A stretch of DNA of 64,000 bases from Prevotella sp. CAG:755 (GCA_000431275.1 HF989175.1:1-64000); one strand, 5' to 3'; positions 9,221-19,287 are shown, counted from the stretch's first letter. Numbers and translations: made by a program. The notes: generated by a model from the sequence alone, not told the origin.

Positions 9221-10715
9221 AAATTCCATTCTCCCATTCCACCAGCGGCTCTTCATACTGCTACTCACATTCTCATGGGTAGTCGTAGCCTGCTTCTTGA
9301 CTTTCCAATACAGCCGAGAAAAACAATTCAAAGTCGAACAGGTCAACACACGCCTGCAAGCAGCCAATGAACAAATCCTTGAGTTGCTGGAAGAACATGT
9401 CAGCATCCAAGAAATCAAAAAACGGCACTTCAAACATGTTCCAGATCTAAGGATTACGCTTATCAATACAGCCGGTGACGTCATTTACGACTCCGAAGAG
9501 CCCTCCATCGTACACCGTGTGAATCACAACCAGCGCCCCGAAGTCAAACAAGCGCTTTTGACAGGAAGCGGATATACGACGCTGAGGTCTTCAAACAGCA
9601 CACAAAACGAGTATTTCTACTCTGCAACAAGGTTCGACGACCTGATCATACGTACGGCACTGCCATACAATATGTCGCTCATCAATTTCTTGAAGACCGA
9701 TCGCACGTTCCTGTGGTTCATGCTCTTCATTACATTATTCCTGAGTATCATAGCATATCTCCTTACCCGGCGATTAGGTCGCAACATCGCCAGACTTCGC
9801 GAATTTTCAGTGCGTGCCGGAGCAGGAGAGATAATCACTGCCACTGAGCAGTTCCCTCATGATGAACTGGGAGATATATCCAATCAAATCATCCGCCTTT
9901 ATTCCAAATTGCAACGGGCGGCAGAAGACCGCGATCGCGAACGGCAAGCTGCCCTATATGAAGCACAAGAAAAAATCAGGATAAAACGAGAACTGACCAA
10001 CAACATCAACCATGAGCTTAAAACGCCTGTAGCCAGCATCTGCGGGTATATCGAGACTGTTCTGGACAATCCCGAATTGGATGAAAATATCCGCAAAGAT
10101 TTCCTGAAAAAAAGCTACGCACAAGCTCAAAGGTTATCATCTCTGCTACTAGACGTGACCACGATTTCAAAGTTGGATGAAACCGGTCCTACGTTGAACT
10201 TCCAACAAGTCGACATTGCCAAGATCATTAGCGAAATCACCGATAATATGGCCTCACTGCCCAACGGGGACAGAATGAGGGTAAACTGCAATTTCAGTAG
10301 CCCAACGTACGTTTTCGGTGATCCGGCTTTGCTTCATTCAGTATTCCAGAACCTCACGAACAATGCTATTGCATATTCAGGCGGAGAAGACATTTTCATC
10401 CGCATCACATCAGAAAATGCCAATTTCTACACATTTAGCTTCTCTGACAACGGTTCTGGTGTTGAAGCCAGACACCTTCCGCACCTTTTCGACCGCTTCT
10501 ATCGCGTAGACAAAGGCCGATCGAGAAAATTGGGAGGAACAGGCCTCGGACTGGCAATAGTCAAGAACGCCATACTCCAACATCACGGAACCATCACAGT
10601 CTGCAACGGTATATACGGTGGGCTCCAATTCACGTTCACTCTTCCAAAGCACGAAATAGCCAGTACTGCCCAAGAAAGCAATGTAAAAAAGACATCATTT
10701 TTCGTAAGAAAATGA
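9213..10715 (+). CDS. Membrane sensor histidine kinase (PhoR-like)
   Basis: Partner of the preceding regulator. Seen: 500 residues; a transmembrane helix near 10-30, a periplasmic sensor region of about 130 residues, a second helix near 168-190 (FLWFMLFITLFLSIIAYLL), a HAMP-like linker, the dimerisation/phosphoacceptor box NHELKTPVASICGY with H267, and the ATPase domain with N box (NLTNNAIAYS), G1 (FSDNGSGV), F box and G2 (GGTGLGLAIVK). The start is the ATG at 9213 overlapping the regulator stop by eight bases; the frame is open further upstream but inside the regulator. Confidence 0.93.
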   Translation: MRRNSILPFHQRLFILLLTFSWVVVACFLTFQYSREKQFKVEQVNTRLQAANEQILELLEEHVSIQEIKKRHFKHVPDLRITLINTAGDVIYDSEEPSIVHRVNHNQRPEVKQALLTGSGYTTLRSSNSTQNEYFYSATRFDDLIIRTALPYNMSLINFLKTDRTFLWFMLFITLFLSIIAYLLTRRLGRNIARLREFSVRAGAGEIITATEQFPHDELGDISNQIIRLYSKLQRAAEDRDRERQAALYEAQEKIRIKRELTNNINHELKTPVASICGYIETVLDNPELDENIRKDFLKKSYAQAQRLSSLLLDVTTISKLDETGPTLNFQQVDIAKIISEITDNMASLPNGDRMRVNCNFSSPTYVFGDPALLHSVFQNLTNNAIAYSGGEDIFIRITSENANFYTFSFSDNGSGVEARHLPHLFDRFYRVDKGRSRKLGGTGLGLAIVKNAILQHHGTITVCNGIYGGLQFTFTLPKHEIASTAQESNVKKTSFFVRK

Positions 10716-10725
10716 GTAAGGCTAG

Positions 10726-10756
10726 TTGCTGAATAAAAAAGGAATTGCTAACTTTG
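10726..10756 (+). promoter_or_regulatory. Promoter of gapA
   Basis: TTG at 10726-10728, a 20-base spacer and TAACTTTG at 10749-10756. This leaves a leader of about 78 bases before the gapA ATG. Confidence 0.75.
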
Positions 10757-10767
10757 CGTCGGATTAA

Positions 10768-11850
<1,083 letters not shown>

Positions 11851-11874
11851 TCCACCGATTATCTATCCCTTATT

Positions 11875-11912
11875 AACTGCCCGATTGCCAAAAGGTAATC
11901 GGGCAGTTTTAT
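11875..11912 (+). terminator. Intrinsic terminator of gapA
   Basis: AACTGCCCGATTGCC pairs with GGTAATCGGGCAGTT around AAAA (one bulged base), then TTTATTT. Confidence 0.88.
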
Positions 11913-12336
11913 TTCGAGGCACCAACAAATTGGGGAAATCTGCTTCACTCCTCCACTTCTCTATTTTTCTTTTCAGAAATAAATTCCGAATTACGTACCT
12001 TACTCTCCGCACTTCTCACTCAACAACAACCTTCATAACATTTAGCTTCCACTATACATTAGACTTTTGCTTCAACACGCCAAAGTTCACCTTCGCGCTA
12101 CCACAAGCACGCTCCCTTTTGCAACACAAACATGTGTCCAACTTCTCGCTGTATCACACAGTACAAGAAGCTGGAATTGAAGCACTAAAATCAACTATGA
12201 CAATGCCATAAACTTATTCTACGCCTTTTATATGGCAACCCAAAACAATGATATCGGAGCTGACATGCAATCATGTAGCTCCGCATTCATGCGAATATAT
12301 GAACAAAAAAACAAGAAGCGCGACGACTTTACATTC
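11913..12336. other. Gene-free stretch between convergent gapA and the TonB receptor gene
   Basis: No convincing gene. The only structure seen is a hairpin at 12256-12282 (GGAGCT/AGCTCC and ACATG/CATGT, one bulged G) without a T run on either side. The rest is A/C-rich on the plus strand and carries no clear promoter. Confidence 0.6.
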
Positions 12337-14739
12337 TCAAAAATCAATACTAAACCGCACGCTAATCTGCCGGCCTGTCAAGTAATTGGGCACAGCGTAT
12401 TGCGTATTGGTGATGTCAGTCACCCAATAATAAGAGTTGACGTTGTCAATGCCCAACACGTTAAAAGCGTCCACGCCCAACCAGATATTACGGAACATCC
12501 GTCCAATTCCGCGCGTAATATGCCGGTCTTCGTTGTTGAGCAAACGGTAGCTCATGCCGATATCCACGCGTTTATAAGCCGGCGCTCGAAATGTCTGCTT
12601 CTCACGTCCAGAATGCGGCGGACCGAATGGCAAGCCGTCTGCAAAAGCAGCCTTCAAAGTCATGCGCCAGCGTGTTGTGCCGGGGAAAAAATCTGTAAAA
12701 TAGAGTGAGAAATTATAACGTTGGTCAGTTGGACGAGGAATCCACCGTCCACCAAGTTTCTCCTTGGTTGTCATCAATGAGAAAGTAATCCACGAATCTG
12801 CGCCAGGCACAAACTCCCCAAAAAGTTTGAAGTCGATCCCCGTGGCATATCCCTTGCTCAGATTCTGACCATAATAAACGATGCGGACATTGTCCACGTT
12901 ATAAGGGATTAAGTTCGACATTGCCTTATAGTAGACCTCAGTTGTAAACCGAAATGGACGACCCAGCATGCGGAAGGTATAATCGCCACCGAGTACGAAG
13001 TGAATGGAACGCTGTGACTTAATGTTCTTATTCAATTGTACTGTGGTCACACCGTTCACCGTTGTCGTATCTTTCAATTCCTTATAAAACGGTGCCTGAT
13101 AGTAGATGCCAGTCGCAAATCGAAACGTCAGATCTTCATTAAACGACGGCAGGTAACCCAATGAGGCTCGTGGTGAGAAAAGTGTCTCTCCATTCCAATC
13201 CCAATGGCTAAGCCGGAGACCGTAATTGAGTGTGAAAAGCCCTATGGACGACTTCATACGCCACGTGTCCTGCACATAGGCTTCAAAACGGTTCGACCGC
13301 ATTTCGTCGTGCGAACGAAGGCTATAAATGAGCATGAGCCTGTCTGGGCTATGAGGCAAAGAGTAACCCATGGAATCACGCATCTCCCATTCACGGGAGT
13401 TTTCTCGGATACGTTCAAGTTTCCAGTCAAACCCGGCCTCCAATGTGTGAGCAGTCAGTTTGGTTTTGAACTTCACTCCAAGATCTAACATGCGGGCTTG
13501 CAGACGGTTACGCGCATGCTCGAGATAAGTCCCGACTCCCAGCTGGTCCTGAGAAGTCGCCTCATTCAACCAGTATTCTCCCTGAATGTCATACGTTTCC
13601 TCTTCTTTCGACGCAAAAGCTGAAGCATTCAGCGTCAGATTTGTCGACTTGTTGAAATGACGCGTCAGCGAAAGTGCCCCGAAATACGTTCTGAACTGAT
13701 CTTTCTCTTTTCCGTCGAAATAAACGCGGAAAGACTTGGCATCGTTCATCGTTCCGAAGTTCGTCTCTCGATCCTCAGGCTCAAAATTATAATGATTGTC
13801 TGATACGTTGCCAATGAAACCGAATTCCCAACGCTGACTGGGACGCCACGACCACACGGTCTGGTAGTCAAGGAAATTAGGTCGGTACTCTCCTGACGTT
13901 TCAAGCGAACCGAGCAAGTAGCGGGTCGTTTTGTAGCGCACGGAATTCATCACGCTGAAATGCTCGTTGCCCCAACCGACATAAGCAGAGGCTCCCAAAA
14001 AACTGGCTGCCACGTTGGCCTCGAATTGTTCAGGCTTTTTGTAGGTAATGTCAAGCACAGACGACATGCGGTCCCCATAGCGGGCTGCGAACCCACCCGA
14101 CGAGAAACCGATGCTCTCCACCATATCACTGTTGATGATGCTAAGCCCCTCCTGTTGCCCCGACCGTACAAGCATCGGACGGTAGACCTCGACTCCGTTG
14201 AGGTAAACACAGTTCTCGTCAAATGATCCGCCACGCACATTATACTGCGACGAAAGCTCGCTGTGAGTTGAGACACCAGCCTGCGTCGCTATGAGTTCTT
14301 CGACCGCATTACCTGTGGTCGACGGCATCTGTTTTGAACCTTCAGGTGTCAGTTTCTGCATCGTGCCTGTCTGTATCCGCTGCCCCTGCACGGTCGCTCC
14401 ACCAAGCGAGATACCCAACGGCGGCATCCGCACGTCGAGTTTCATCGAATCCGGAGGATTGACCAATGTGCGCTTGCGCGTCTCATAACCGACTAGTGAG
14501 AAGATGACAACCACGGTATCCTTGGCCGAGTAACTGAACGAGTATTTACCATTCAGGTTAGTCATGGAACCGGCAGCTTGCCCCTCGATGCGCACGGTAA
14601 CGAGCTCGATGGGCGCTCCATTATCGTCGAGCACCGTGCCTCGCAGATGACAACGGCGCTGCGCATGCCCGTCCATAACGAACAGGCAAGACAGGATCAT
14701 AAGCATCAAGGGTAAGAACCGAATTTTCCGAGGCGTCAT
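12337..14739 (-). CDS. TonB-dependent outer-membrane receptor
   Basis: Outer-membrane active transporter; substrate unknown. Seen: 800 residues from the ATG at 14739: signal peptide (RKIRFLPLMLMILSCLFVMDGHAQ), a carboxypeptidase-regulatory beta-sandwich domain (LRGTVLDDNGAPIELVTVRIEG...LVGYETRKRTL), a plug domain (VEELIATQAGVSTHSELSSQYNVRGGSFDEN, LSIINSDMVESIGFSSGGFAARYGDRMSSVLDI) and a beta-barrel ending SVRFSIDF with a terminal Phe. Upstream in-frame codons to 14850 lie in the next gene and lack family support. No SusD partner is adjacent, so it is not a classic Sus pair. It starts 34 bases after the kinase-RapZ gene and is probably last in that operon. Confidence 0.92.
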   Translation of the reverse strand: MTPRKIRFLPLMLMILSCLFVMDGHAQRRCHLRGTVLDDNGAPIELVTVRIEGQAAGSMTNLNGKYSFSYSAKDTVVVIFSLVGYETRKRTLVNPPDSMKLDVRMPPLGISLGGATVQGQRIQTGTMQKLTPEGSKQMPSTTGNAVEELIATQAGVSTHSELSSQYNVRGGSFDENCVYLNGVEVYRPMLVRSGQQEGLSIINSDMVESIGFSSGGFAARYGDRMSSVLDITYKKPEQFEANVAASFLGASAYVGWGNEHFSVMNSVRYKTTRYLLGSLETSGEYRPNFLDYQTVWSWRPSQRWEFGFIGNVSDNHYNFEPEDRETNFGTMNDAKSFRVYFDGKEKDQFRTYFGALSLTRHFNKSTNLTLNASAFASKEEETYDIQGEYWLNEATSQDQLGVGTYLEHARNRLQARMLDLGVKFKTKLTAHTLEAGFDWKLERIRENSREWEMRDSMGYSLPHSPDRLMLIYSLRSHDEMRSNRFEAYVQDTWRMKSSIGLFTLNYGLRLSHWDWNGETLFSPRASLGYLPSFNEDLTFRFATGIYYQAPFYKELKDTTTVNGVTTVQLNKNIKSQRSIHFVLGGDYTFRMLGRPFRFTTEVYYKAMSNLIPYNVDNVRIVYYGQNLSKGYATGIDFKLFGEFVPGADSWITFSLMTTKEKLGGRWIPRPTDQRYNFSLYFTDFFPGTTRWRMTLKAAFADGLPFGPPHSGREKQTFRAPAYKRVDIGMSYRLLNNEDRHITRGIGRMFRNIWLGVDAFNVLGIDNVNSYYWVTDITNTQYAVPNYLTGRQISVRFSIDF

Positions 14740-14773
14740 ACCTATTGAACGGTCATTGGGACAAAAAAGTATA

Positions 14774-16270
14774 TCACTTGATGACTTTCTTCGCAGCAGG
14801 CAATATACGCGCAATGCCTTGCTCGCGATGGGAGAGCCGCACTTCGACACCGAACCGCCGGTTCAGGTGTTCTGCCAGATGCTCGGCGCAATAGACACTG
14901 CGATGACGTCCGCCCGTACATCCGAAACAGAACATCAGGTCGGTGAAACCGCGCTCCAAATACCGGCAGACATGGGCATCGGCCAAACGATAGACACTGT
15001 CAAGGAAGGTCAGCACTTCCGCCTCGTCCTCCAAGAACTGAATCACCGGCAAGTCAAGTCCGGTCTGATTTTTATAGGCATCATAACGACCGGGATTGTG
15101 CATGCCGCGACAGTCGAACACATAGCCTCCGCCATTCCCACTCTCATCGCCGGGAATACCTCGTTTGTAGCTGAAACTGTACACACGGACAACCAGTTCT
15201 CCCGTTTTTTCAGACGGAGTGGCAGACAGAACGGGCGCAGTGCCTGTCTCAACATTCAGTCTGGGGAGATCGACCATGTGCAGCAACACATCTTCAAGAT
15301 AAGGATACGGACGACATACCCCCTCTGACAACAGTGCCTTCAAGTTGGCTATGGCAGGCGGAATGCTGTCGATAAAATACTTCTTGCGCTCGAAATAACC
15401 GCGGAAGCCGTAAGTTCCCAACACCTGCATAACGCGGAAAAGGACGAACAGCCGGAGGCGGATTCGGAACGCGTCTTCATCAACAGGTATCAAGTCTTTC
15501 AGCGCACCGATGTACGCAGAAACCATCTCCTCGCGCAGTGATTGTGGATACCGGGCTGAGGCTTGCCACAGGTAAGAAGCCACGTCATACTGCAACGGTC
15601 CGCGGCGTCCGCCCTGGAAGTCAATGAAATGAGGGTTATCATCATCGTCCAACATCACATTACGGGCTTGAAAATCACGATAAAGGAATGTGTTTCCACC
15701 ATCAGCAACGAGATCTGTGGCCAAATGCTGCAAATCGCGTTCCAACCGCATCTCATCATGGTCCACTTCGGTAGCCCGGAGGAAACAGTACTTGAAGTAG
15801 TTGAGATCGAACATTGCTGCCGTCTGGTCGAATGTTACCGGAGGGAGGCAGCGTTCGAAATCCAGCCCTTCGGCACCACGCACTTGCAATTCGGGCAAGC
15901 GGCAGATGGTGCGCCGGATCAACTCGCGCTCGGCTTCATCGTAATCACCTCCACTTTCACGCCCCCGGCGGAGAGCCTGGTAAAGCGAACGCGCACCGAG
16001 ATCGGTTTGTAAGTATCGCATCCCGTCGTCCGAAACAGCAAGGATACGGGGCACAGGAAGGCCACGCGCCTCAAAGTGACGACTGAGGTAAACAAAGCAG
16101 GCGTTCTCGTCGAACGACTGGCCTATGACGCCGACCACCGTCTGCGGTTCACAACCTTCGGGAGCATAAAACCGGACATATTGACGATTACTCGCCGCGC
16201 CAGGCAGACGTTCGGTATTGACAGGTGCGCATCCACACCATTGCCGGTAGAGCTGAAGCAGTGCTTGCAT
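14774..16270 (-). CDS. Fusion of an AmgK-like sugar kinase domain with a RapZ C-terminal domain
   Basis: Seen: 498 residues. Residues 1-330 form an aminoglycoside-phosphotransferase fold: LPGAASNRQYVRF near the N-terminus, catalytic loop YRDFQARNVML (Asp base, Asn metal ligand) and FIDFQGGRRGPLQYDVASYL in place of DFG, as in the MurNAc/GlcNAc anomeric kinase AmgK. Residues ~355-498 match the RapZ C-terminal domain: YVFDCRGMHNPGR, then FCFGCTGGRHRSVYCAEHLAEHL. Known: RapZ_C senses glucosamine-6-phosphate in E. coli; AmgK works in peptidoglycan sugar recycling. Inference: a cell-wall amino-sugar kinase with its own sensor domain. The RapZ N-terminal P-loop domain is absent, and no MurU-like uridylyltransferase is adjacent. 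Lies 11 bases after rsmE. Confidence 0.85.
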   Translation of the reverse strand: MQALLQLYRQWCGCAPVNTERLPGAASNRQYVRFYAPEGCEPQTVVGVIGQSFDENACFVYLSRHFEARGLPVPRILAVSDDGMRYLQTDLGARSLYQALRRGRESGGDYDEAERELIRRTICRLPELQVRGAEGLDFERCLPPVTFDQTAAMFDLNYFKYCFLRATEVDHDEMRLERDLQHLATDLVADGGNTFLYRDFQARNVMLDDDDNPHFIDFQGGRRGPLQYDVASYLWQASARYPQSLREEMVSAYIGALKDLIPVDEDAFRIRLRLFVLFRVMQVLGTYGFRGYFERKKYFIDSIPPAIANLKALLSEGVCRPYPYLEDVLLHMVDLPRLNVETGTAPVLSATPSEKTGELVVRVYSFSYKRGIPGDESGNGGGYVFDCRGMHNPGRYDAYKNQTGLDLPVIQFLEDEAEVLTFLDSVYRLADAHVCRYLERGFTDLMFCFGCTGGRHRSVYCAEHLAEHLNRRFGVEVRLSHREQGIARILPAAKKVIK

Positions 16271-16281
16271 GTGCTTAATCG

Positions 16282-17031
16282 TTACTTATTCAAATTGGTG
16301 CAACCTTGTACAAGGTGCATCAGGTGGACAGCCACGAGACCAGCCGTCTCAGTCCGCAGACGACTGTTGCCCAAACTGACGGGCACGAACCCTAAATCGA
16401 TGGCCTGCCTCACCTCGTTTATGCTGAAATCGCCTTCGGGCCCCACACAGACCAAGGCGTTTCCGCCACATTGGAGCGCATCAAGCAGAAAAGGCTTCCG
16501 AGGTTCCACGACGCCCACATCCGACGGTTCGTAACAATGAGCGATGAACTTCTGTCCGTCGAACGGCCGACGTATAAAGTCGCTGAAACGTTCTGGCGCT
16601 TCGAGCGTGGGCAGCCACGCCTTGTGACTCTGCTTCATGGCAGCAATAAGGATTTTTTCGAGACGTTCGGTCTTCACCACCCGCCTTTCAGAAAAGTCGC
16701 AAAGCAGGAGCGAAAGGGCGTCGAAACCGATTTCCGTGGCTTTCTCGGCCAGCCATTCGAGCCGGTCGATATTTTTGGTCGGCGCCACAGCCAGGCAAAT
16801 CTTTCCCGCCCAGCCTTTCTGCGAAGGGAGCGCTTCGTCGACTGTCACGGAACAATGCTTGGCCGAAGCCAACGCCATATGGCAACGGTACAGTCCGCCT
16901 CGTCCGTCGGTCACGAGAAGTTCGTCACCTTCTTGCAGGCGCAAGACGCGGACGGCATGAGCGGCCTCTTCGTCGGGAAGCACAGGACTGACGGATATGT
17001 CAGGCGCGTAAAAGTAACGTACTTCTTTCAT
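16282..17031 (-). CDS. rsmE: 16S rRNA (uracil-1498-N3)-methyltransferase
   Basis: Methylates N3 of U1498 in the decoding region of 16S rRNA. Seen: 249 residues; N-terminal PUA-like domain with HAVRVLRLQEGDELLVTDGRGG, then a SPOUT domain with AVAPTKNIDRLEWLAEKATEIG, CDFSERRVVKTERLEKILIAAMKQS and the knot region VCVGPEGDFSINEVRQAIDLGFVPVSLGNSRLRTETAGLVAV, all RsmE hallmarks. The ATG overlaps the stop of the DUF151 gene by four bases (ATGA), indicating coupled translation. Confidence 0.95.
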   Translation of the reverse strand: MKEVRYFYAPDISVSPVLPDEEAAHAVRVLRLQEGDELLVTDGRGGLYRCHMALASAKHCSVTVDEALPSQKGWAGKICLAVAPTKNIDRLEWLAEKATEIGFDALSLLLCDFSERRVVKTERLEKILIAAMKQSHKAWLPTLEAPERFSDFIRRPFDGQKFIAHCYEPSDVGVVEPRKPFLLDALQCGGNALVCVGPEGDFSINEVRQAIDLGFVPVSLGNSRLRTETAGLVAVHLMHLVQGCTNLNK

Positions 17032-17573
17032 TTGCGACGGTTTATCTCATCACGGATTTGCGAAGCCAATTCGTAGTTTTCATTTTCAACAGCCGTCCGC
17101 AACACGTCCTCAAGCAGTTCGAGGCTCAGCACGTTCAGGGGAAACGAAACGACACCGTTGCCCAACTCACGCAGGTATTGGCGCTCGAATAGCTCCGCAT
17201 TGATATAGATAGGGCAGTGATACGTCAGCGCGACAAGGACTGCGTCGGCGGCACGCGCTATGGTATGCCGCACCACATTATTCTGGCTGAAAAACAAGAA
17301 AGCCATAAATTCGCCCCGTTCTATACGGTAAATCAGCACCTCCTCGGCCTGAATGCCGTACAGTCCGGTCACGGAGGCCATCACGTCTGCCACGTCGTGC
17401 CCTCCTCCCGTCTGTTCGGGATGAAGCTTGCGCAGCAATGCGTGAGCGTCGGCCATGCCCAGCATGACGGGCAGTTTGCGGATGCCGTCTTTCTCCTCCA
17501 AAAGCAAGATATAGATACCACGATACGTGACACCCTTGGAGATTTCCTGTACTGTAAGCTCAATTTTTCTCAA
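17028..17573 (-). CDS. DUF151 (bifunctional nuclease family) protein with C-terminal UVR motif
   Basis: Seen: 181 residues. Residues 1-135 fit the DUF151 domain (RKIELTVQEISKG, ILLLEEKDGIRKLPVMLGMADAHAL, VLIYRIERGEFMAFL, IARAADAVLVALTYHCPIYI). The last ~40 residues (LLEDVLRTAVENENYELASQIRDEINRRK) match the UvrB/UvrC interaction motif. Known: a DUF151 homologue from Arabidopsis/rice has nuclease activity, and this DUF151-UVR arrangement is conserved in Bacteroidales; its bacterial role is not settled. First gene of the minus-strand operon with rsmE, the kinase-RapZ fusion and the TonB receptor. Confidence 0.85.
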   Translation of the reverse strand: MRKIELTVQEISKGVTYRGIYILLLEEKDGIRKLPVMLGMADAHALLRKLHPEQTGGGHDVADVMASVTGLYGIQAEEVLIYRIERGEFMAFLFFSQNNVVRHTIARAADAVLVALTYHCPIYINAELFERQYLRELGNGVVSFPLNVLSLELLEDVLRTAVENENYELASQIRDEINRRK

Positions 17574-17602
17574 CTTTATGCCTGTCTAAACATACGGCTA
17601 TG

Positions 17603-17610
17603 CAAAAGTA
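17603..17610 (-). promoter_or_regulatory. Probable -7 box for the DUF151-rsmE operon
   Basis: On the minus strand this reads TACTTTTG, matching TAnnTTTG, about 30 bases before the ATG. Confidence 0.6.
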
Positions 17611-17677
17611 ACAAACTTTTCTGCACAAGGAAAGAATTAAGCGCTGAAAAAAGCCCTCAAAACTCACCAACAGACGT

Positions 17678-17769
17678 GCCGGCTGACAGAAACAACCATC
17701 GCAGTGACAGGACGAACGGAAGCAGTGACCGTTTTTCCTGTCACGGTTTCCTTTCTCCCGCCAGCCGGC
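17678..17769. repeat. Nested palindromic element with GTGACAGG...CCTGTCAC core
   Basis: Three arm pairs are arranged symmetrically: GCCGGCTG (17678-17685) with CAGCCGGC (17762-17769); GAAAC (17689-17693) with GTTTC (17746-17750); GTGACAGG (17704-17711) with CCTGTCAC (17737-17744). It lies between divergent promoters, so termination is not its obvious job. Related TGACAG/CTGTCA palindromes occur elsewhere in the window. Confidence 0.65.
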
Positions 17770-17902
17770 AACTTATTTCCTTTGCGGCTTCCGGACTCGC
17801 ACAACCTCCTGTCCCTCCGCTCGAAACGCCCGGTAAAAGAGGCCTTGCCATGTGCACGGCCGCCCTATCATGACATTTGCATCGCTTTTCATGGCGCCGA
17901 AA

Positions 17903-17933
17903 TTGTCCGTGTCACATTTAATTCGTAAGTTTG
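17903..17933 (+). promoter_or_regulatory. Promoter of the nitroreductase-DUF2520-kdsC-maf cluster
   Basis: TTG at 17903-17905, a 20-base spacer, TAAGTTTG at 17926-17933. The leader would be about 18 bases. Confidence 0.7.
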
Positions 17934-17957
17934 CTGCGACATTGCAGATAAAGACAG

Positions 17958-18506
17958 ATGCTAAATTTTACAGACTTGGCGCGAAAACGCCGAAGCATAC
18001 GTAAATTCACACCTGAGAAACTTAGCGAAGAGCAAGTCGTCGAGTTGATGAAGGCAGCATTGTTCGCGCCTTCGTCAAAAGGTCTGCGGGCATGGGAGTT
18101 CGTCCTTGTGGACAACGCAGACCTGCTTCACCAGCTTTCCGAGTGCAAACCGAGCGGTGCCGCCATGGTGGCCGAAGCCCCATTGGCCATCGTGGTCGTC
18201 GCGGACAAGACAGTCAGCGACATGTGGATTGAGGATGCATCGGTGGCCGCCACGATGCTCCTCCTCCAAGCCGAAGACATGGGGCTGGGCGCCTGCTGGG
18301 TGCAGGTGCGCGGCCGCTCGCAGGACGACGGGACGCCATCAGCCACTATCGTCAAAGAACTGCTCAGCCTGCCTGAAGCTTTGGAACCCGTGGCCATCGT
18401 CGCAATAGGCCATAAAGGAATGGAACGCAAACCGCAGAACGACGAAAAGCTTCTTTGGGAAAAAGTCCACCTGAACGGATACAACCCCGCAAACGATGCG
18501 CAGTGA
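17958..18506 (+). CDS. Nitroreductase-family flavoprotein
   Basis: FMN-dependent NAD(P)H oxidoreductase; physiological substrate unknown. Seen: 182 residues, the short class of the family; FMN-phosphate contact RRSIRKFTPEKL near residue 10, SSKGLRAWEFVLV near 38, then AEAPLAIVVVAD, DASVAATMLLLQAEDMGLGACWVQV and the final VAIVAIGHKGMERKP. First gene after a good promoter; the DUF2520 gene begins two bases after its stop or overlaps it, suggesting coupling. A second member of the family is encoded after panD. Confidence 0.9.
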   Translation: MLNFTDLARKRRSIRKFTPEKLSEEQVVELMKAALFAPSSKGLRAWEFVLVDNADLLHQLSECKPSGAAMVAEAPLAIVVVADKTVSDMWIEDASVAATMLLLQAEDMGLGACWVQVRGRSQDDGTPSATIVKELLSLPEALEPVAIVAIGHKGMERKPQNDEKLLWEKVHLNGYNPANDAQ

Positions 18507-18507
18507 T

Positions 18508-19287
18508 ATGGAAACCATCAGTCTTATCGGATCGGGCAACGCAGCGACGCATATCGGCCACGCATTGGCCAAAGCCGGCCATCGGGTCAACGGAGTGTTC
18601 AGCCGCACATTGGCGGCCGCACAGGCTCTGGCCGGAGTGTTGCGCTGTGACGCCACCGACAACCTCGAAGCCCTCCCGGAAGCGGACTGTTACCTCTTCG
18701 CCGTGAAAGACGACGCCCTGCCCGGCCTTGCCGCCCGGTGGGGCACGTTGCATCCCGACAGTCTATGCCTGCACACTGCCGGGAGTGTGCCGATGGACAT
18801 ATTCGAAGGGAAAGTGAAAAACTACGGTGTTCTCTACCCCATGCAGACTTTCAGCAAAACGCGGCCGGTGAACTTCCACGACATCCCATGTTTCATCGAA
18901 GCCAATAACCCGGAAACGCTCGAGAAGGTGACACAGCTTGCCCGTTCGGTGAGCGATCAGGTCTATGTCCTGTCGTCAGAACGCCGGCGCTGGCTACACG
19001 TGGCCGCAGTGTTCGCCTGCAATTTTTCAAACCACTGCTACGACATCGCCGCACGTCTGCTCGAAAAAGAGGGCATACCTTCCGACACGCTGCTTCCGCT
19101 CATCGATGAAACCGCAGCCAAAATTCATGAACTCCCGGCACGCAAGGCACAAACGGGTCCGGCTGTCCGCTTCGACCAGAACGTCATCGGCCGCCACGAA
19201 CAGATGCTGGCCGACTCTCCCGTACTGCGGCAGATATATGAACTGATGAGCCGGCACATTCATCAATATGCCCAAGAAAATGATTGA
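18508..19287 (+). CDS. DUF2520 Rossmann-like dehydrogenase-family protein
   Basis: Seen: 259 residues beginning [27 protein letters not shown], a Rossmann nucleotide-binding loop (GSGNAATH), followed by a helical second domain ([32 protein letters not shown]...[13 protein letters not shown]), the pattern of DUF2520, a relative of pyrroline-5-carboxylate and F420-NADP reductases. No substrate is established for the family. An upstream ATG at 18496 would overlap the nitroreductase gene and adds only four residues. The adjacent KdsC and Maf genes form a synteny common in Bacteroidales. Confidence 0.85.
   Translation: METISLIGSGNAATHIGHALAKAGHRVNGVFSRTLAAAQALAGVLRCDATDNLEALPEADCYLFAVKDDALPGLAARWGTLHPDSLCLHTAGSVPMDIFEGKVKNYGVLYPMQTFSKTRPVNFHDIPCFIEANNPETLEKVTQLARSVSDQVYVLSSERRRWLHVAAVFACNFSNHCYDIAARLLEKEGIPSDTLLPLIDETAAKIHELPARKAQTGPAVRFDQNVIGRHEQMLADSPVLRQIYELMSRHIHQYAQEND

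Larger units (their letters stand above)
17574..17957. other. Gene-free divergent region with two promoters and a nested palindrome
   Basis: Contains the promoter of the minus-strand DUF151 operon, a 92-base nested palindrome and the promoter of the nitroreductase operon. No open frame in it looks coding. Confidence 0.7.

Noticed and set aside
12256-12282. Hairpin as terminator of gapA or the TonB receptor gene
   Set aside because: No T run on either strand, and gapA already has a clear terminator at 11875-11912.
12232-12708. Plus-strand open frame of about 158 codons opposite the TonB receptor
   Set aside because: Mostly antisense to a well-supported gene, composition typical of a mirror frame, no family resemblance.
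14756-15328. Plus-strand open frame of 190 codons opposite the kinase-RapZ gene
   Set aside because: Antisense to recognised RapZ motifs and without its own promoter or relatives.
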